DNA from: Sphingomonadaceae bacterium
Lineage (GTDB): Bacteria; Pseudomonadota; Alphaproteobacteria; Sphingomonadales; Sphingomonadaceae
DNA: 64,000 nucleotides
Direction: 5' to 3'
Assembly: GCA_020850455.1 (NCBI GenBank)
Contig: JADZEQ010000010.1
Coordinates: 83,672-147,671 of the forward strand
The notes below the pieces were generated by a model that saw only the letters and a program-made list of their open reading frames with translations, did not search any database and was not told where the DNA came from. The translations under genes and the position numbers were made by a program. Below, in pieces: positions 1 to 8,223 of the stretch (the first letter of the stretch is position 1; the number at the start of each line of letters is the position of its first letter).

Positions 1-527
1 TCTTTGGAAAATTTCCATTCGAGCGCCATCGCCAAAATAGCCTCCCGCGCTTTGCGAGAGAGCGAATAGCTGTTCGACAGAAACAGGTTGCGCGCCAATT
101 GCTGGGTGATGGTCGATGCACCCTGCATCCGCCGCCCGCTGCCGCGCCGTTCAACCGCGATGGCCACCGAACGGGCAAGGCCGACCGGGTCAATCCCGAA
201 ATGGTAGCGAAAGCGCCGATCCTCCACCGCCACCATCGCATCGCGCATCACCTCTGGCGTTTGGGCGAGCGGCAGCCAGCGGCCATAATTGGGGCCCATC
301 GACACGATAACCGCGCCATTGACGTCATGAAAACGGATGGTTTGGGCCGAAGATGTCCGGCGCAACGATTCAAAATCGGGCAAATTACTGACCGCGACGC
401 CGACGGCAACGCCGATGCCGACCATCGCAAGCAGGCTGAGCGCCAGCCCCCAACGGAAAATGCGCGTCGCAATGCGGCGAAATCGCCCTGCTTCGGGTTT
501 GGCGGCAAGCTGGGGGCGACGGGCCAT
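1..527 (-). CDS. Class A penicillin-binding protein (PBP1A type), N-terminal part
   Basis: This is the start of a bifunctional peptidoglycan synthase: a glycosyltransferase that polymerises lipid II, normally followed by a transpeptidase domain. The gene runs off the left edge, so only 175 residues are visible. They show a basic cytoplasmic tail, one membrane anchor (about residues 26-47), and the start of a GT51 domain with the motif VEDRRFRYHFG (catalytic Glu at about residue 102) and the second motif QGASTITQQLARNLFLS. The start at 527 is the only ATG in frame near the anchor. The transpeptidase domain cannot be seen. Family identification is firm; the exact paralogue (1A or 1C type) is not. 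Confidence 0.93.
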   Translation of the reverse strand, partial: MARRPQLAAKPEAGRFRRIATRIFRWGLALSLLAMVGIGVAVGVAVSNLPDFESLRRTSSAQTIRFHDVNGAVIVSMGPNYGRWLPLAQTPEVMRDAMVAVEDRRFRYHFGIDPVGLARSVAIAVERRGSGRRMQGASTITQQLARNLFLSNSYSLSRKAREAILAMALEWKFSK

Positions 528-677
528 GGCCGCATGGTTAGGGGGCCATGATGGGGAGAGCAAGCCCCGTCACCATGTCGAGCGCCAAGGTGCGGAAAAT
601 CCTGCACTAAACCCGGCCATTTACCGCTGCTTTACCATATTCGCGCTAATGGATGGCGCATGGTCAGGTGGCAAAAT

Positions 678-1226
678 ATGCGCCGTGCGTCGTTCGGGCG
701 CGCGCTTGCCCTGCGCCCTATATGCGCGGCGGCCGCGCTTGGCGGCTTGTCATTGGCCATTCCTGCTACGCCTGCCCACGCGCAATGCCTGTTGTGCGCA
801 TCCACCCCGGCTGACGGTGCGGCCATGCCCAGCACCAGCCGCCCGTTGCGCGTCGAAGTCATCACCAATCTGGATTTTGCGCGGCTGGTTGCCGGAAGCG
901 GCGGCGGCACGCTGACCATCGATGGTAATTCGGGCACACATGCGGTCGGCGATGTGCGGCCGTTGGGCGGTTTTGTCCTTTCCGGACGCATATTGATAGA
1001 GGGGGAACCGGGGCGGATGGTGCGCATCACCATCCCCCAAGAGGCGAGCATGAACGGCACCAATGGCCGCATCCTCATCAGCAATATCGCCAGCGATGTC
1101 GCGCCGGTCTTGCCGCTCGGCCCCGATGGGCGGTTGGAGGTGCGATTTGGCGCCGAATTACGGCTGATCGGCACGATCAGCGGCAATTTCCGTGGGCGAA
1201 TTCCGGTTACCGTCGATTATGAATGA
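678..1226 (+). CDS. DUF4402 domain secreted protein (pilin-like)
   Basis: This is a protein of about 182 residues with an Ala-rich signal peptide ending near AHAQC. The mature part has the features of DUF4402 proteins: a VITNLDFARLV segment near the start, a beta-rich body, and a C-terminus ending in GRIPVTVDYE, similar to the end of the second DUF4402 protein at 19991-20497. I chose ATG 678 over ATG 660 because AGGTGG lies six bases before it. DUF4402 proteins are thought to be surface or fimbrial subunits; no biochemical role is known to me. It stands alone, with no chaperone or usher next to it. Confidence 0.75.
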   Translation: MRRASFGRALALRPICAAAALGGLSLAIPATPAHAQCLLCASTPADGAAMPSTSRPLRVEVITNLDFARLVAGSGGGTLTIDGNSGTHAVGDVRPLGGFVLSGRILIEGEPGRMVRITIPQEASMNGTNGRILISNIASDVAPVLPLGPDGRLEVRFGAELRLIGTISGNFRGRIPVTVDYE

Positions 1227-1283
1227 CCGCCGCCGCCCGCGCGGTGAACGCGGGGGGCAGCGGCCCAATCAACCAGCCGAATT

Positions 1284-1931
1284 TCAGCGATAGAAGATAT
1301 GATTGCCGAGCCGCGCGAGGCGCGGACGGTTCCAGCCGGGGGACACGCGCGCAGCGTGGAAATAGAGCGCGCCCGGCACCGGGCTGGCCCAGCTATCATC
1401 CATCGCGACGCTGGCAACCGCCACGGCTGTGCGCCATTGCGCATTTTCCGGTGGCGTCGGGATAACACCGCCGCGAACAAAGGAAAATTGGCTGCGCTGG
1501 CGCAACACGCCGCAAATGCTGGGTGCAAAGCGGCCCGATTCGGCGCGGTTCATCACGACATTGGCGACCGCCAATTGCCCTTCGAGCGATTCGGCGCGCG
1601 CTTCATAATAAATGGCGGTGGCGAGGCAGCGATGTTCCGCGTCATCAACGCTGGCATCGGCCAGTGCGACGGTTTCACGCAATGTGTCGCCGCGCGGGGA
1701 GTCCACATCTTCATCCGCCGTCGGCGCACTGACGGCAGCATCTGCATCTTGATTTTGGGGAATCGGCAGCGCGGTTGCGGGGGCCGGTTCAAAAATGACA
1801 TCGCCGGGCTGATTTGCATCTTGCAAGGCGCTGGAAACTTCCTGCGCGGCACCGGGAACGGTCAATATTACCGCCGTGGCGATGGTGGCACAAATGGCCG
1901 CCGCGCTGGCGGTACGAAATAATCGACTCAT
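1284..1931 (-). CDS. SleB/CwlJ-type cell wall hydrolase
   Basis: This exported protein of 215 residues has a signal peptide (about residues 1-29), a low-complexity acidic/Pro linker, and a C-terminal Hydrolase_2 (SleB-like) domain from about residue 102. The domain shows the family signature LATAIYYEARAES, with the probable catalytic Glu, and VANVVMNRAESGRF. Such enzymes are lytic transglycosylase-like peptidoglycan hydrolases; in Gram-negative bacteria they act in the periplasm, and their physiological role is poorly defined. It is convergent with the DUF4402 gene and appears monocistronic. Confidence 0.85.
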   Translation of the reverse strand: MSRLFRTASAAAICATIATAVILTVPGAAQEVSSALQDANQPGDVIFEPAPATALPIPQNQDADAAVSAPTADEDVDSPRGDTLRETVALADASVDDAEHRCLATAIYYEARAESLEGQLAVANVVMNRAESGRFAPSICGVLRQRSQFSFVRGGVIPTPPENAQWRTAVAVASVAMDDSWASPVPGALYFHAARVSPGWNRPRLARLGNHIFYR

Positions 1932-2139
1932 TGGGTCTTCAAAATATGCGCCAAGGTCATGAAACTGCCGCGCTATCGCCGAAACGATTTGCGGCGCATG
2001 GCCCCCGCGTCTGCGTGTCCACCCCCTGCCATCCTATGGCTAGATGCCGGCCAATCCCCATCAAAGATGAACAAATGGCAGCATCGGGGCAACCTACGCC
2101 TCTAGCTGGCGGGCCCTTTGTTGCAGTGCAGCGCAAAAA

Positions 2140-2475
2140 TCAAGCAGCGGACAATATTTCAGCGGCGAACCGCCCTGCATCCGCGATATCCAGTTCAATT
2201 ATCCAGATATCCGGGTCAGCGCGCCGCCGCTTGGCAAGCATTTCGGCATGCGCGGCGCCATCTGCTGCCATCGGCATTTCGCGCCAAATTTGCTGTCCAG
2301 CCATGTCACGCGCCTGTTCGAGCAGCATTTGCCGCTGCCCCCTGTCGCTACATTCGATTAAAATCGCCCCGGCATCGGCATCGCCGCGTTGCAAGACATA
2401 TGCAAAACCACCCGCCGCCTGCACCCGGCGCACCAAGGCTGCAACCAGCAGATGCGCTGGCATGCGCGCGCTCAT
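2140..2475 (-). CDS. DUF1491 family protein
   Basis: This small protein of 111 residues is of the type annotated DUF1491 in alphaproteobacteria. It starts MSARMPAHLLVAALVRR and contains the WIIELDIADAGRF segment near its end. No function is established. It overlaps the upstream thioesterase gene by four bases, so it is the last gene of the hpf-ptsN-thioesterase-DUF1491 run and is probably translationally coupled to it. It has no signal peptide or membrane segment. Confidence 0.75.
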   Translation of the reverse strand: MSARMPAHLLVAALVRRVQAAGGFAYVLQRGDADAGAILIECSDRGQRQMLLEQARDMAGQQIWREMPMAADGAAHAEMLAKRRRADPDIWIIELDIADAGRFAAEILSAA

Positions 2476-2981
2476 CCGCCCTGCACGCCATTGTCACCCT
2501 TGTTGGCATCGGCACAATAACCGGGCAGGGAGGATAGGGGAAAGCCCGACCGCATGAAGGTGCCGGTGCCGCGTGCCACCTCCTCCCCCGTTGCATCGAC
2601 CAGCCGCGCATCGGCGACGAACACCCGGCGACGCCCGCTGATCCAACGACCATAGGCGCTGACCGGCCCCGCCTTTAATGGACGGGTGAAGAGCAGGTTG
2701 AACGCGGTGGTCAGCAAAAATCGGTCGTTGACCAAGCTGTTGGTCGCGTAAAAGGCCGCATCGTCGAGCATTTTGAAATAGATGGTGCCATGCGCGGCAC
2801 CGGCGGCATGAAAATGTGCGTCGCTTACGTCAAAATCGATGCGCGATTCACCGGCGGCCAAAATATGCAGGGTGGAGGGAAAGCTCCGGTTAATCGCGGC
2901 ATGGGCGTAGAGTGATTCGAGCGCGCGGAAATGGACATTTTCGCCCGCTTCGCCTGCCGGATCCGCCACCCCATCTGCCAT
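2472..2981 (-). CDS. PaaI-like hotdog-fold thioesterase
   Basis: This protein of 169 residues has the single hotdog domain of PaaI/YdiI-type acyl-CoA thioesterases. The segment AHGTIYFKMLDDAAFYATNS matches the helix region that carries the catalytic acid, and a second beta-rich half follows (RRRVFVADARLVDATGEEVA). It probably hydrolyses an acyl-CoA or a related thioester in the cytoplasm; the substrate cannot be predicted. The start codon overlaps the ptsN stop (TGATG), and its own stop overlaps the DUF1491 start, so it is an internal operon gene. Confidence 0.8.
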   Translation of the reverse strand: MADGVADPAGEAGENVHFRALESLYAHAAINRSFPSTLHILAAGESRIDFDVSDAHFHAAGAAHGTIYFKMLDDAAFYATNSLVNDRFLLTTAFNLLFTRPLKAGPVSAYGRWISGRRRVFVADARLVDATGEEVARGTGTFMRSGFPLSSLPGYCADANKGDNGVQGG

Positions 2982-3448
2982 CAGGCGGCGTCGCGCGTTT
3001 CTTCGCCGGTCAAAATCGCGTAAATCGCCTCTGTCGTGCGCGCACCGCGCAGCCGCGCCACCGCCGCATCGTCGCGGAAAAAGCGCGAAACCTGCGCCAA
3101 TGCCTTCAGATGGTCAGCCCCTGCATCAATGGGGGAGAGTAGGACAAAGATGAGGTCAACCGGCAGCGCATCAATCGCGTCAAATTCCACCGGGCGCGCC
3201 AATTGCAGGAACATGCCCTTGACCCCGTTCAGTCCGGCGAGCCGCGCGTGCGGCGTCGCCATCCCCCGGCCAAAGGCGGTTGAACCCAGCCGTTCGCGTT
3301 CGAGCAGTGCGTCGGCCACTTCGCCCGCGTCAAGGCCAAGCGCGCTCGCCGCCAATTGTCCAGCCGTGGTGAAAAAGGCACGTTTGGAATCAAGCGTGAC
3401 TTGCGCGCGCACCGTTGCAGGGTAAATCAGATTGGCAAGGTTGGTCAT
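2981..3448 (-). CDS. ptsN: PTS IIA-like nitrogen regulatory protein PtsN
   Basis: This is the EIIA-Ntr protein, phosphorylated on a histidine by the regulatory PTS (PtsP-NPr), which acts as a signalling protein rather than a sugar transporter. The 155-residue protein has the usual PTS_EIIA_2 layout, and the phosphorylated His lies in GRGMATPHARLAGL. I chose ATG 3448 because the family alignment begins at TNLANLI; an upstream ATG at 3469 would add seven residues and neither has a clear Shine-Dalgarno sequence. It lies downstream of hpf, the usual alphaproteobacterial rpoN/hpf/ptsN association. Confidence 0.92.
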   Translation of the reverse strand: MTNLANLIYPATVRAQVTLDSKRAFFTTAGQLAASALGLDAGEVADALLERERLGSTAFGRGMATPHARLAGLNGVKGMFLQLARPVEFDAIDALPVDLIFVLLSPIDAGADHLKALAQVSRFFRDDAAVARLRGARTTEAIYAILTGEETRDAA

Positions 3449-3581
3449 TTTATATCGTAAAATCTGCACATTGGGGGGTATGTGGCGCGACGCGGGTCGA
3501 AAATCGGCACGGGCAACGCGGCATAGTTTGGCGGCCCCTTAGTCCCCTCTGGCACAAAATGCCAGCCCTTTCGGGCAAGGG

Positions 3582-3600
3582 GGGCGGCGGGCCGCCGCCC
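3582..3600 (-). other. GC-rich hairpin in the hpf-ptsN spacer
   Basis: An inverted repeat (GGGCGGC and GCCGCCC arms, short loop) follows the hpf stop. A second small hairpin, TGGCA-TTTTG-TGCCA in the minus-strand sense, lies 20 bases further on. Neither is followed by a T run, so this is not an obvious intrinsic terminator. It may set the relative levels of hpf and ptsN mRNA. Confidence 0.4.
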
Positions 3601-3613
3601 TATTGCCTGCACA

Positions 3614-4189
3614 TTATCCGCGCGCCGGTTCGACCCAGCCGATCATGCCATCGTTACGGCGATAGACCATATTATGGATGCCGGTTGCGACATTGACGAA
3701 CAGCAGCGCATTGGTGTTGCGCAGGTCGAGCATCATCACCGCATCAGACACGCTGGCGCTGGGCACATCGACCCGTGTTTCGGCGATGATTGCCGGGGCG
3801 TCGCTGTCCGGTTCCTCCGCCTCATTGGCTTCGAACAGCGTATAGCCCGCGTCAAAGGGCAGATCATCAATCGGTGCCGGTTCCGCCGCGCCGCCGCGCG
3901 ATTTCAAACGATTGGTGTATCGGCGCAATTGTTTTTCAACCCGCTCTGCCGCTTGTTCAAAGGCGACATGCGCATCCTGCGCCTGGCCGCGCCCTTTCAG
4001 CAGCACACCCTGCATGACGTGCGCAACAATATCGCAGGCGAGCGACCCGTGTGGCCCACGGCCAAAGGTGACGTGGCTGGAAATCGCGCGCGAAAAATAT
4101 TTATCGGCGATGGCGTGCAGTCGGTCGGTCACATGCGTTTGCAAAGCGGTGCCGGTAGCAATCTGGTGGCCAGAAACACGAATATCCAT
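3614..4189 (-). CDS. hpf: Long-form ribosome hibernation promoting factor
   Basis: HPF binds the 30S decoding centre in stationary phase and dimerises or silences ribosomes. The 191-residue protein is the long form: an N-terminal S30AE domain (about 1-105; MDIRVSGHQIATGTALQ) and, after an acidic linker, a C-terminal dimerisation domain (ALLFVNVATGIHNMVYRRNDG). It precedes ptsN in the same direction. The ATG start at 4189 fits the family start exactly. Confidence 0.93.
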   Translation of the reverse strand: MDIRVSGHQIATGTALQTHVTDRLHAIADKYFSRAISSHVTFGRGPHGSLACDIVAHVMQGVLLKGRGQAQDAHVAFEQAAERVEKQLRRYTNRLKSRGGAAEPAPIDDLPFDAGYTLFEANEAEEPDSDAPAIIAETRVDVPSASVSDAVMMLDLRNTNALLFVNVATGIHNMVYRRNDGMIGWVEPARG

Positions 4190-4227
4190 CGTCCATCTCC
4201 TTTATTTTTAACGACAAACTCAAAAAC

Positions 4228-4992
4228 TCACGCTGCTTCGCCTGTACCTCCTTTCGCATGTGCGTCCGCATCCATGGGGGCATCCCCCCACAAACAATCC
4301 TGTATATCTGCGATAAAGGCGCGATGGTTGGCGAGGTCCGCCGCCGACACCTGAAAGACGCGCGGCGCGCGAAAGGGACGTTCGATGCGCTTTAACATCG
4401 CGGTCGCCGCGATGGCCGACACCTCTGCATCCATCGCTGCGGCATCGGCATCGGTAACCAGATGCAGGCCAATCTGCCGCCCGCCAATTAATTCAACATA
4501 TAGCTGCGCCAACAATTCGGCATCGAGCAGCGCGCCATGTTTGACCCGGCGACTGCGGTCGATTCCATAACGGGTGCACAGGGCATCGAGGCTGAGTTTA
4601 GCCCCCGGGTGGCGCTTGCGCGCGATAGCAAGCGTATCAACCATCCGATCGCGGTGAAGCGGCGGGTGCCCGGCCCGCACCAATTCGGCATCGATAAAGC
4701 CGAAATCAAAGCTGGCATTATGCGCGACCAGCCGTGCGTCATCGCCAATGAAGGTCAGGAATTCTTCGACAATCGCACCGAACAAGGGCTTGTCGGACAG
4801 AAAGGCGTCCGACAAGCCATGCACCGCCTGCGCGTCGGGCGGCATGGGCCGCTCAGGGTTTATATAGCAATGATAATAGCGCCCGGTTTCAACCCGATTG
4901 ACCAGTTCGATGGCGCCAATTTCAACAATGCGGTCACCATCATCTGGCCGGAGACCGGTGGTTTCAGTGTCAAAAATAATCTCACGCAACAT
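4228..4992 (-). CDS. dnaQ: DNA polymerase III epsilon subunit (3'-5' proofreading exonuclease)
   Basis: This is the proofreading subunit of the replicative polymerase, a DEDDh exonuclease. All three motifs are visible: FDTETTG (ExoI), HNASFDFGFID (ExoII) and HGALLDAELLAQLY (ExoIII with the active-site His). I chose ATG 4992, giving 254 residues, because the protein family begins MLREIIFDTETTG; the open frame runs 30 codons further upstream into coaE. The C-terminal 60 residues are the tail that contacts the alpha subunit. It sits downstream of coaE, the common order near alphaproteobacterial origins. Confidence 0.95.
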   Translation of the reverse strand: MLREIIFDTETTGLRPDDGDRIVEIGAIELVNRVETGRYYHCYINPERPMPPDAQAVHGLSDAFLSDKPLFGAIVEEFLTFIGDDARLVAHNASFDFGFIDAELVRAGHPPLHRDRMVDTLAIARKRHPGAKLSLDALCTRYGIDRSRRVKHGALLDAELLAQLYVELIGGRQIGLHLVTDADAAAMDAEVSAIAATAMLKRIERPFRAPRVFQVSAADLANHRAFIADIQDCLWGDAPMDADAHAKGGTGEAA

Positions 4993-5054
4993 CAGTAACT
5001 TAACCTTCGCCTGCGGCGCAATGATTCGGACATTGGCAGCAGGATATGCCCGGA

Positions 5055-5675
5055 CTATGCGCCCGCCCGGGCGCTTAGGCAAGCGATGAGCGCCAATATT
5101 TGCGCACGCGTTGCAGCCGGTGAAACCGCCGTATCAATGACGTGGTCGGCGCGTGCGCGCTTTTCGGCATCGGGCATTTGATGCGCGCGGATCGCCGCGA
5201 ATTTTTCGGCGTGCATCCCGGGTCGTGCGAGGACGCGGTGCGCTTGCTCTGCCTCCCCACACGAGACGACGAGTATGACATCGACCGCGTCCGCCCCGCC
5301 CTTTTCAAAAAGCAGCGGTATGTCAAAAACCAGCATCGGCGCATCGGCATGCGCGCGGACAAAATCGGCGCGCGCTGCCGCTACCGCGGGATGCACAATC
5401 GCCTCCAGCCGCGCCAATGCTGCTTTGTCACCGAGGACCGCCGCCCCCAATTTGCCGCGATCAACGCCTGCGGCACCTGTCGTGCCGGGAAAGGCCGCGG
5501 CAATGGCGCCGACCAGCGCGCCGCCCGGCCCCTGCAGGCGGTGGACTTCGGCATCGGCATCAAAAACCGGTATGCCCGCATCGCGAAACATCGCCGCGAC
5601 GGTCGATTTGCCCATGCCGATGGAGCCGGTAAGCCCCAGAATCAGCGGCTTTTTGGCGGGCCGTTCTGACGTCAT
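5055..5675 (-). CDS. coaE: Dephospho-CoA kinase
   Basis: It catalyses the last step of coenzyme A synthesis, ATP-dependent 3'-phosphorylation of dephospho-CoA. The 206-residue protein has the P-loop GLTGSIGMGKST near its start, VFDADAEVHRL (the acidic residues that bind Mg and substrate), and FDIPLLFEKG, which is typical of CoaE. Its start overlaps the aroE stop by four bases, so the two are translationally coupled. Confidence 0.96.
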   Translation of the reverse strand: MTSERPAKKPLILGLTGSIGMGKSTVAAMFRDAGIPVFDADAEVHRLQGPGGALVGAIAAAFPGTTGAAGVDRGKLGAAVLGDKAALARLEAIVHPAVAAARADFVRAHADAPMLVFDIPLLFEKGGADAVDVILVVSCGEAEQAHRVLARPGMHAEKFAAIRAHQMPDAEKRARADHVIDTAVSPAATRAQILALIACLSARAGA

Positions 5676-6514
5676 GCCAGCAACGTGGCGCGTAAGTCGC
5701 CATCCAGATCGCGCGGCGGCGCAGCCCCAAAAAACAGTTCAAAGGCAACCGCCGCCTGACCAATCAACATGTCCAGCCCATCAATCGTCTCCAACCCCCG
5801 TGCCTCCGCCGCGGCGAGCAAGGGCGTCACCAAGGGCGCATAGACAATGTCATATACCCATGCATCGTCGGGCAAGGGCGCTAGGTCTATGTCGAGCGGC
5901 GGCTGGCCGACCATGCCCAGCACGGATGTATTGACGCACAGGCGCGCATCAACGGGCAGGCGTGCATCCAGCGCCAGCGCATGGCCAGCAAGGCCAAAAT
6001 GGGCAAGGAGTGCGCTTGCTTTGAGCACATTGCGGTTCAAAATCGTCACTTTGGCGATGCCCGCCTGCTTCAGCGCAAAAAGCACCGCGCGCGCCGCACC
6101 GCCCGCGCCGATGACAATGGCATGTTCGCCGGTCCAATCCCGATCGGCAATCGGCGCGAAAAAGCCCGCCGCATCCGAATTGCTGGCGACGAGCTGCCCA
6201 ACGCCATCGCGCACGATGATATTCGCGGCGCCCAGGCTCTCCCCCACCCCGCCAGGGTCCGCCACATGGCCGAGCACCGCCAATTTGTGCGGCACGGTGA
6301 CATTGCAGCCACGAAAATGGGGGTCGGCGGCGCGCGCGCCAAGATATTCGCCCAGCGCATCGGGGCGGACATGCAGCGCACGATATTGCGCATCAATCCC
6401 CAATTTTTCGAGCCAAAAACCGTGGATAGCCGGCGATTTGCTGTGCGCAATCGGATCGCCAATCACCTCTGCATAAGGGCCGTTGGGGGTGGGGCTATCG
6501 GGGGTCGCGAGCAT
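5672..6514 (-). CDS. aroE: Shikimate dehydrogenase (NADP+)
   Basis: It reduces 3-dehydroshikimate to shikimate in aromatic amino acid synthesis. The 280-residue protein shows the substrate site (GDPIAHSKSPAIH), the catalytic lysine in NVTVPHK, and the NADP-binding loop GAGGAARAV. I chose ATG 6514, which overlaps the stop of maf (TGATG); the open frame extends upstream, but the alignable protein begins just before YAEVIGDP. It is part of the coupled run ppsR-maf-aroE-coaE. Confidence 0.95.
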   Translation of the reverse strand: MLATPDSPTPNGPYAEVIGDPIAHSKSPAIHGFWLEKLGIDAQYRALHVRPDALGEYLGARAADPHFRGCNVTVPHKLAVLGHVADPGGVGESLGAANIIVRDGVGQLVASNSDAAGFFAPIADRDWTGEHAIVIGAGGAARAVLFALKQAGIAKVTILNRNVLKASALLAHFGLAGHALALDARLPVDARLCVNTSVLGMVGQPPLDIDLAPLPDDAWVYDIVYAPLVTPLLAAAEARGLETIDGLDMLIGQAAVAFELFFGAAPPRDLDGDLRATLLA

Positions 6515-7104
6515 CAGGGCACCATCGCTTGGACGCGCAGCCAACGCAACAGGGGGAGGAGCGGCATACCCAAAATGGTGAAATAATCCCCCTCTATCTT
6601 GTCGAACAAATTTACCCCGCGACCTTCGATACGAAAACAGCCGACACAGCCAGATATCGCAGGCCATTCGGCATCGAGATAGGTCTGAATTTCCGCCCGA
6701 TCGAGCGGGCGCACATATAATTTGGCGATACCGATATGCCGCCAGATGGGTGCCCCCCCCTCGCAGGCTACAATCGCACTGATCAGCGTCATGACCTGCC
6801 CCGAAAATGCGGCAAGGTGGGCGGCGGCATCGTCCCTAGATGTCGGCTTATCATATATTTTGCCATCAACGACGACGATGGAATCAACCCCGAGGCACAG
6901 CGCAGCCGGGTCTGCCAAGCTTGCCTTCAGCGCCTTCATCTGGGCCAGCGCATCGGCAATATCGCGCGGGTGGGCACCCGCCATCGCGGTCTTTAGCGCT
7001 GCCTCGTCGGCATGGACGGGGCGGGCGACAAAATCGACCCCCGCCCCCTCGAGCATGGCGCGGCGCGACGCGCTGGCGCTCGCCAATATCAATTGGCGCG
7101 TCAT
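6514..7104 (-). CDS. maf: Maf-family nucleotide pyrophosphatase
   Basis: Maf proteins hydrolyse non-canonical or modified nucleoside triphosphates (dTTP/UTP or m7GTP subfamilies) to monophosphates. The 196-residue protein has the N-terminal ILASASASRRAML motif, the acidic LCLGVDSIVVVDGKI motif with the catalytic Asp, and the C-terminal EGDYFTILGMPLLPLLRWL. The subfamily is not assigned here. It overlaps ppsR by four bases and aroE by one. Confidence 0.93.
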   Translation of the reverse strand: MTRQLILASASASRRAMLEGAGVDFVARPVHADEAALKTAMAGAHPRDIADALAQMKALKASLADPAALCLGVDSIVVVDGKIYDKPTSRDDAAAHLAAFSGQVMTLISAIVACEGGAPIWRHIGIAKLYVRPLDRAEIQTYLDAEWPAISGCVGCFRIEGRGVNLFDKIEGDYFTILGMPLLPLLRWLRVQAMVP

Positions 7105-7916
7105 GCCGCCCCTTCGGCCCGGTCGGCATGGAGTTTTAAGATCGCCGCTGCGCTTTCCTCTATCGACCGGCGGGTCACATCAATCACCGGCCAGCCATGG
7201 TCGGCGAACATTCGCCGGGCAAAGGCAATTTCGCGCGCCACCGCCTCTGCATCGGCATAGGGGCTGGCCCGGTCTTCGCCGAGCGCGCTCAGCCGGTTGC
7301 GCCGCACCGCGACCAACCGGTCGGCGCTGGTCGTCAGCCCGACGATCAACGGTTTTTGGAGGGTGAAGAGGCTATCGGGCGGCGGCGCTTCGGGGATGAT
7401 CGGGATATTGGCGGTCTTATAACCGCGATTGGCCAAATAAATGCTCGTCGGCGTCTTTGACGAACGCGATACACCGGCAAGGATGATGTCGGCATCCTCC
7501 CACCCATCTGGCTGCAGCCCGTCATCATGCGCCATCGTATAATGGATTGCCTCCACCCGCGCGAAATAGGCGGCATCCAGGCTATGTTGCCGCCCGGGGC
7601 GGGCCTTTGCCTCTTGGCCGAGCATTTGCGACAGGGCAAAGGTCACGCTGTCGAGCGCGGCGACGGCAGGCAGGTTCAAGCTTTGCGCCCGTTGTTCGAG
7701 CAAAGCGCGCAATTCGCGATTGACCAAGGTAAAGAGGATAAGGCCGGGGTTATCCGCCACCTCGACCAAAATACGTTCCAAATGGCCCGATGAGCGCACC
7801 ATCGGCCAGAAATGACGGGTAACCGCGACATCGTCGAACTGGGCAAGCGCCGCCTTGGCCAGATTTTCCAGCGTTTCGCCGGTGGAATCCGATACAAGGT
7901 GGAGGTGGAGTTGCAT
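7101..7916 (-). CDS. ppsR: Pyruvate, water/phosphate dikinase regulatory protein
   Basis: This bifunctional kinase/phosphorylase (former DUF299) switches phosphoenolpyruvate synthase or pyruvate-phosphate dikinase on and off by ADP-dependent threonine phosphorylation. The 271-residue protein begins MQLHLHLVSDSTGETLE, the usual family start, and carries the P-loop-like GVSRSSKTPTS. The open frame extends a further 86 codons into the origin region; that extension has no family similarity and is rejected. It is divergent from hemE across the putative origin, as in other alphaproteobacteria. Confidence 0.94.
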   Translation of the reverse strand: MQLHLHLVSDSTGETLENLAKAALAQFDDVAVTRHFWPMVRSSGHLERILVEVADNPGLILFTLVNRELRALLEQRAQSLNLPAVAALDSVTFALSQMLGQEAKARPGRQHSLDAAYFARVEAIHYTMAHDDGLQPDGWEDADIILAGVSRSSKTPTSIYLANRGYKTANIPIIPEAPPPDSLFTLQKPLIVGLTTSADRLVAVRRNRLSALGEDRASPYADAEAVAREIAFARRMFADHGWPVIDVTRRSIEESAAAILKLHADRAEGAA

Positions 7917-8223
7917 CGCGCTGTCATGTGGCGCGCCTGTGGATAAGGCAAGGGATGAAATGGAGGATAAGTTTGGGGATGGTGCGCGGGTGCAGACCCC
8001 TGCCGCACTTTGCCGATTCCATCCACAGCCACTTCCCCAGCCCGCCATATTGTCCACAAGCTGTGGATAATGGGGATGATTTGCGCGACTCGTGACCGCT
8101 TGGCGAGTCGTTTTGGCCTTGGTCGGGATGAAACGGGCAGGGCGCGGCTGTCCCCGGCTTTCGCCCGCCATCAACTATCATCAACCCTATTATAAATATA
8201 TATTTTGGCTAAGAGGGGCGGCG
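7917..8223. other. oriC: Putative chromosomal replication origin (oriC)
   Basis: This non-coding gap lies between divergent ppsR and hemE. Perfect DnaA boxes (TGTGGATAA) are at 7938-7946 and 8062-8070. A one-mismatch box, TTGTCCACA, is at 8050-8058, and a two-mismatch box ending ATCCACA is at 8019-8027. A perfect inverted repeat (CGACTCG 8086-8092, CGAGTCG 8104-8110) follows. An AT-rich tract at 8170-8210, with ATCAAC written twice and then TATTATAAATATATATTTT, could be the unwinding element. A hemE-adjacent origin is known from Caulobacter and Rickettsia. I see no TTAA-N7-TTAA CtrA site. Confidence 0.8.
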
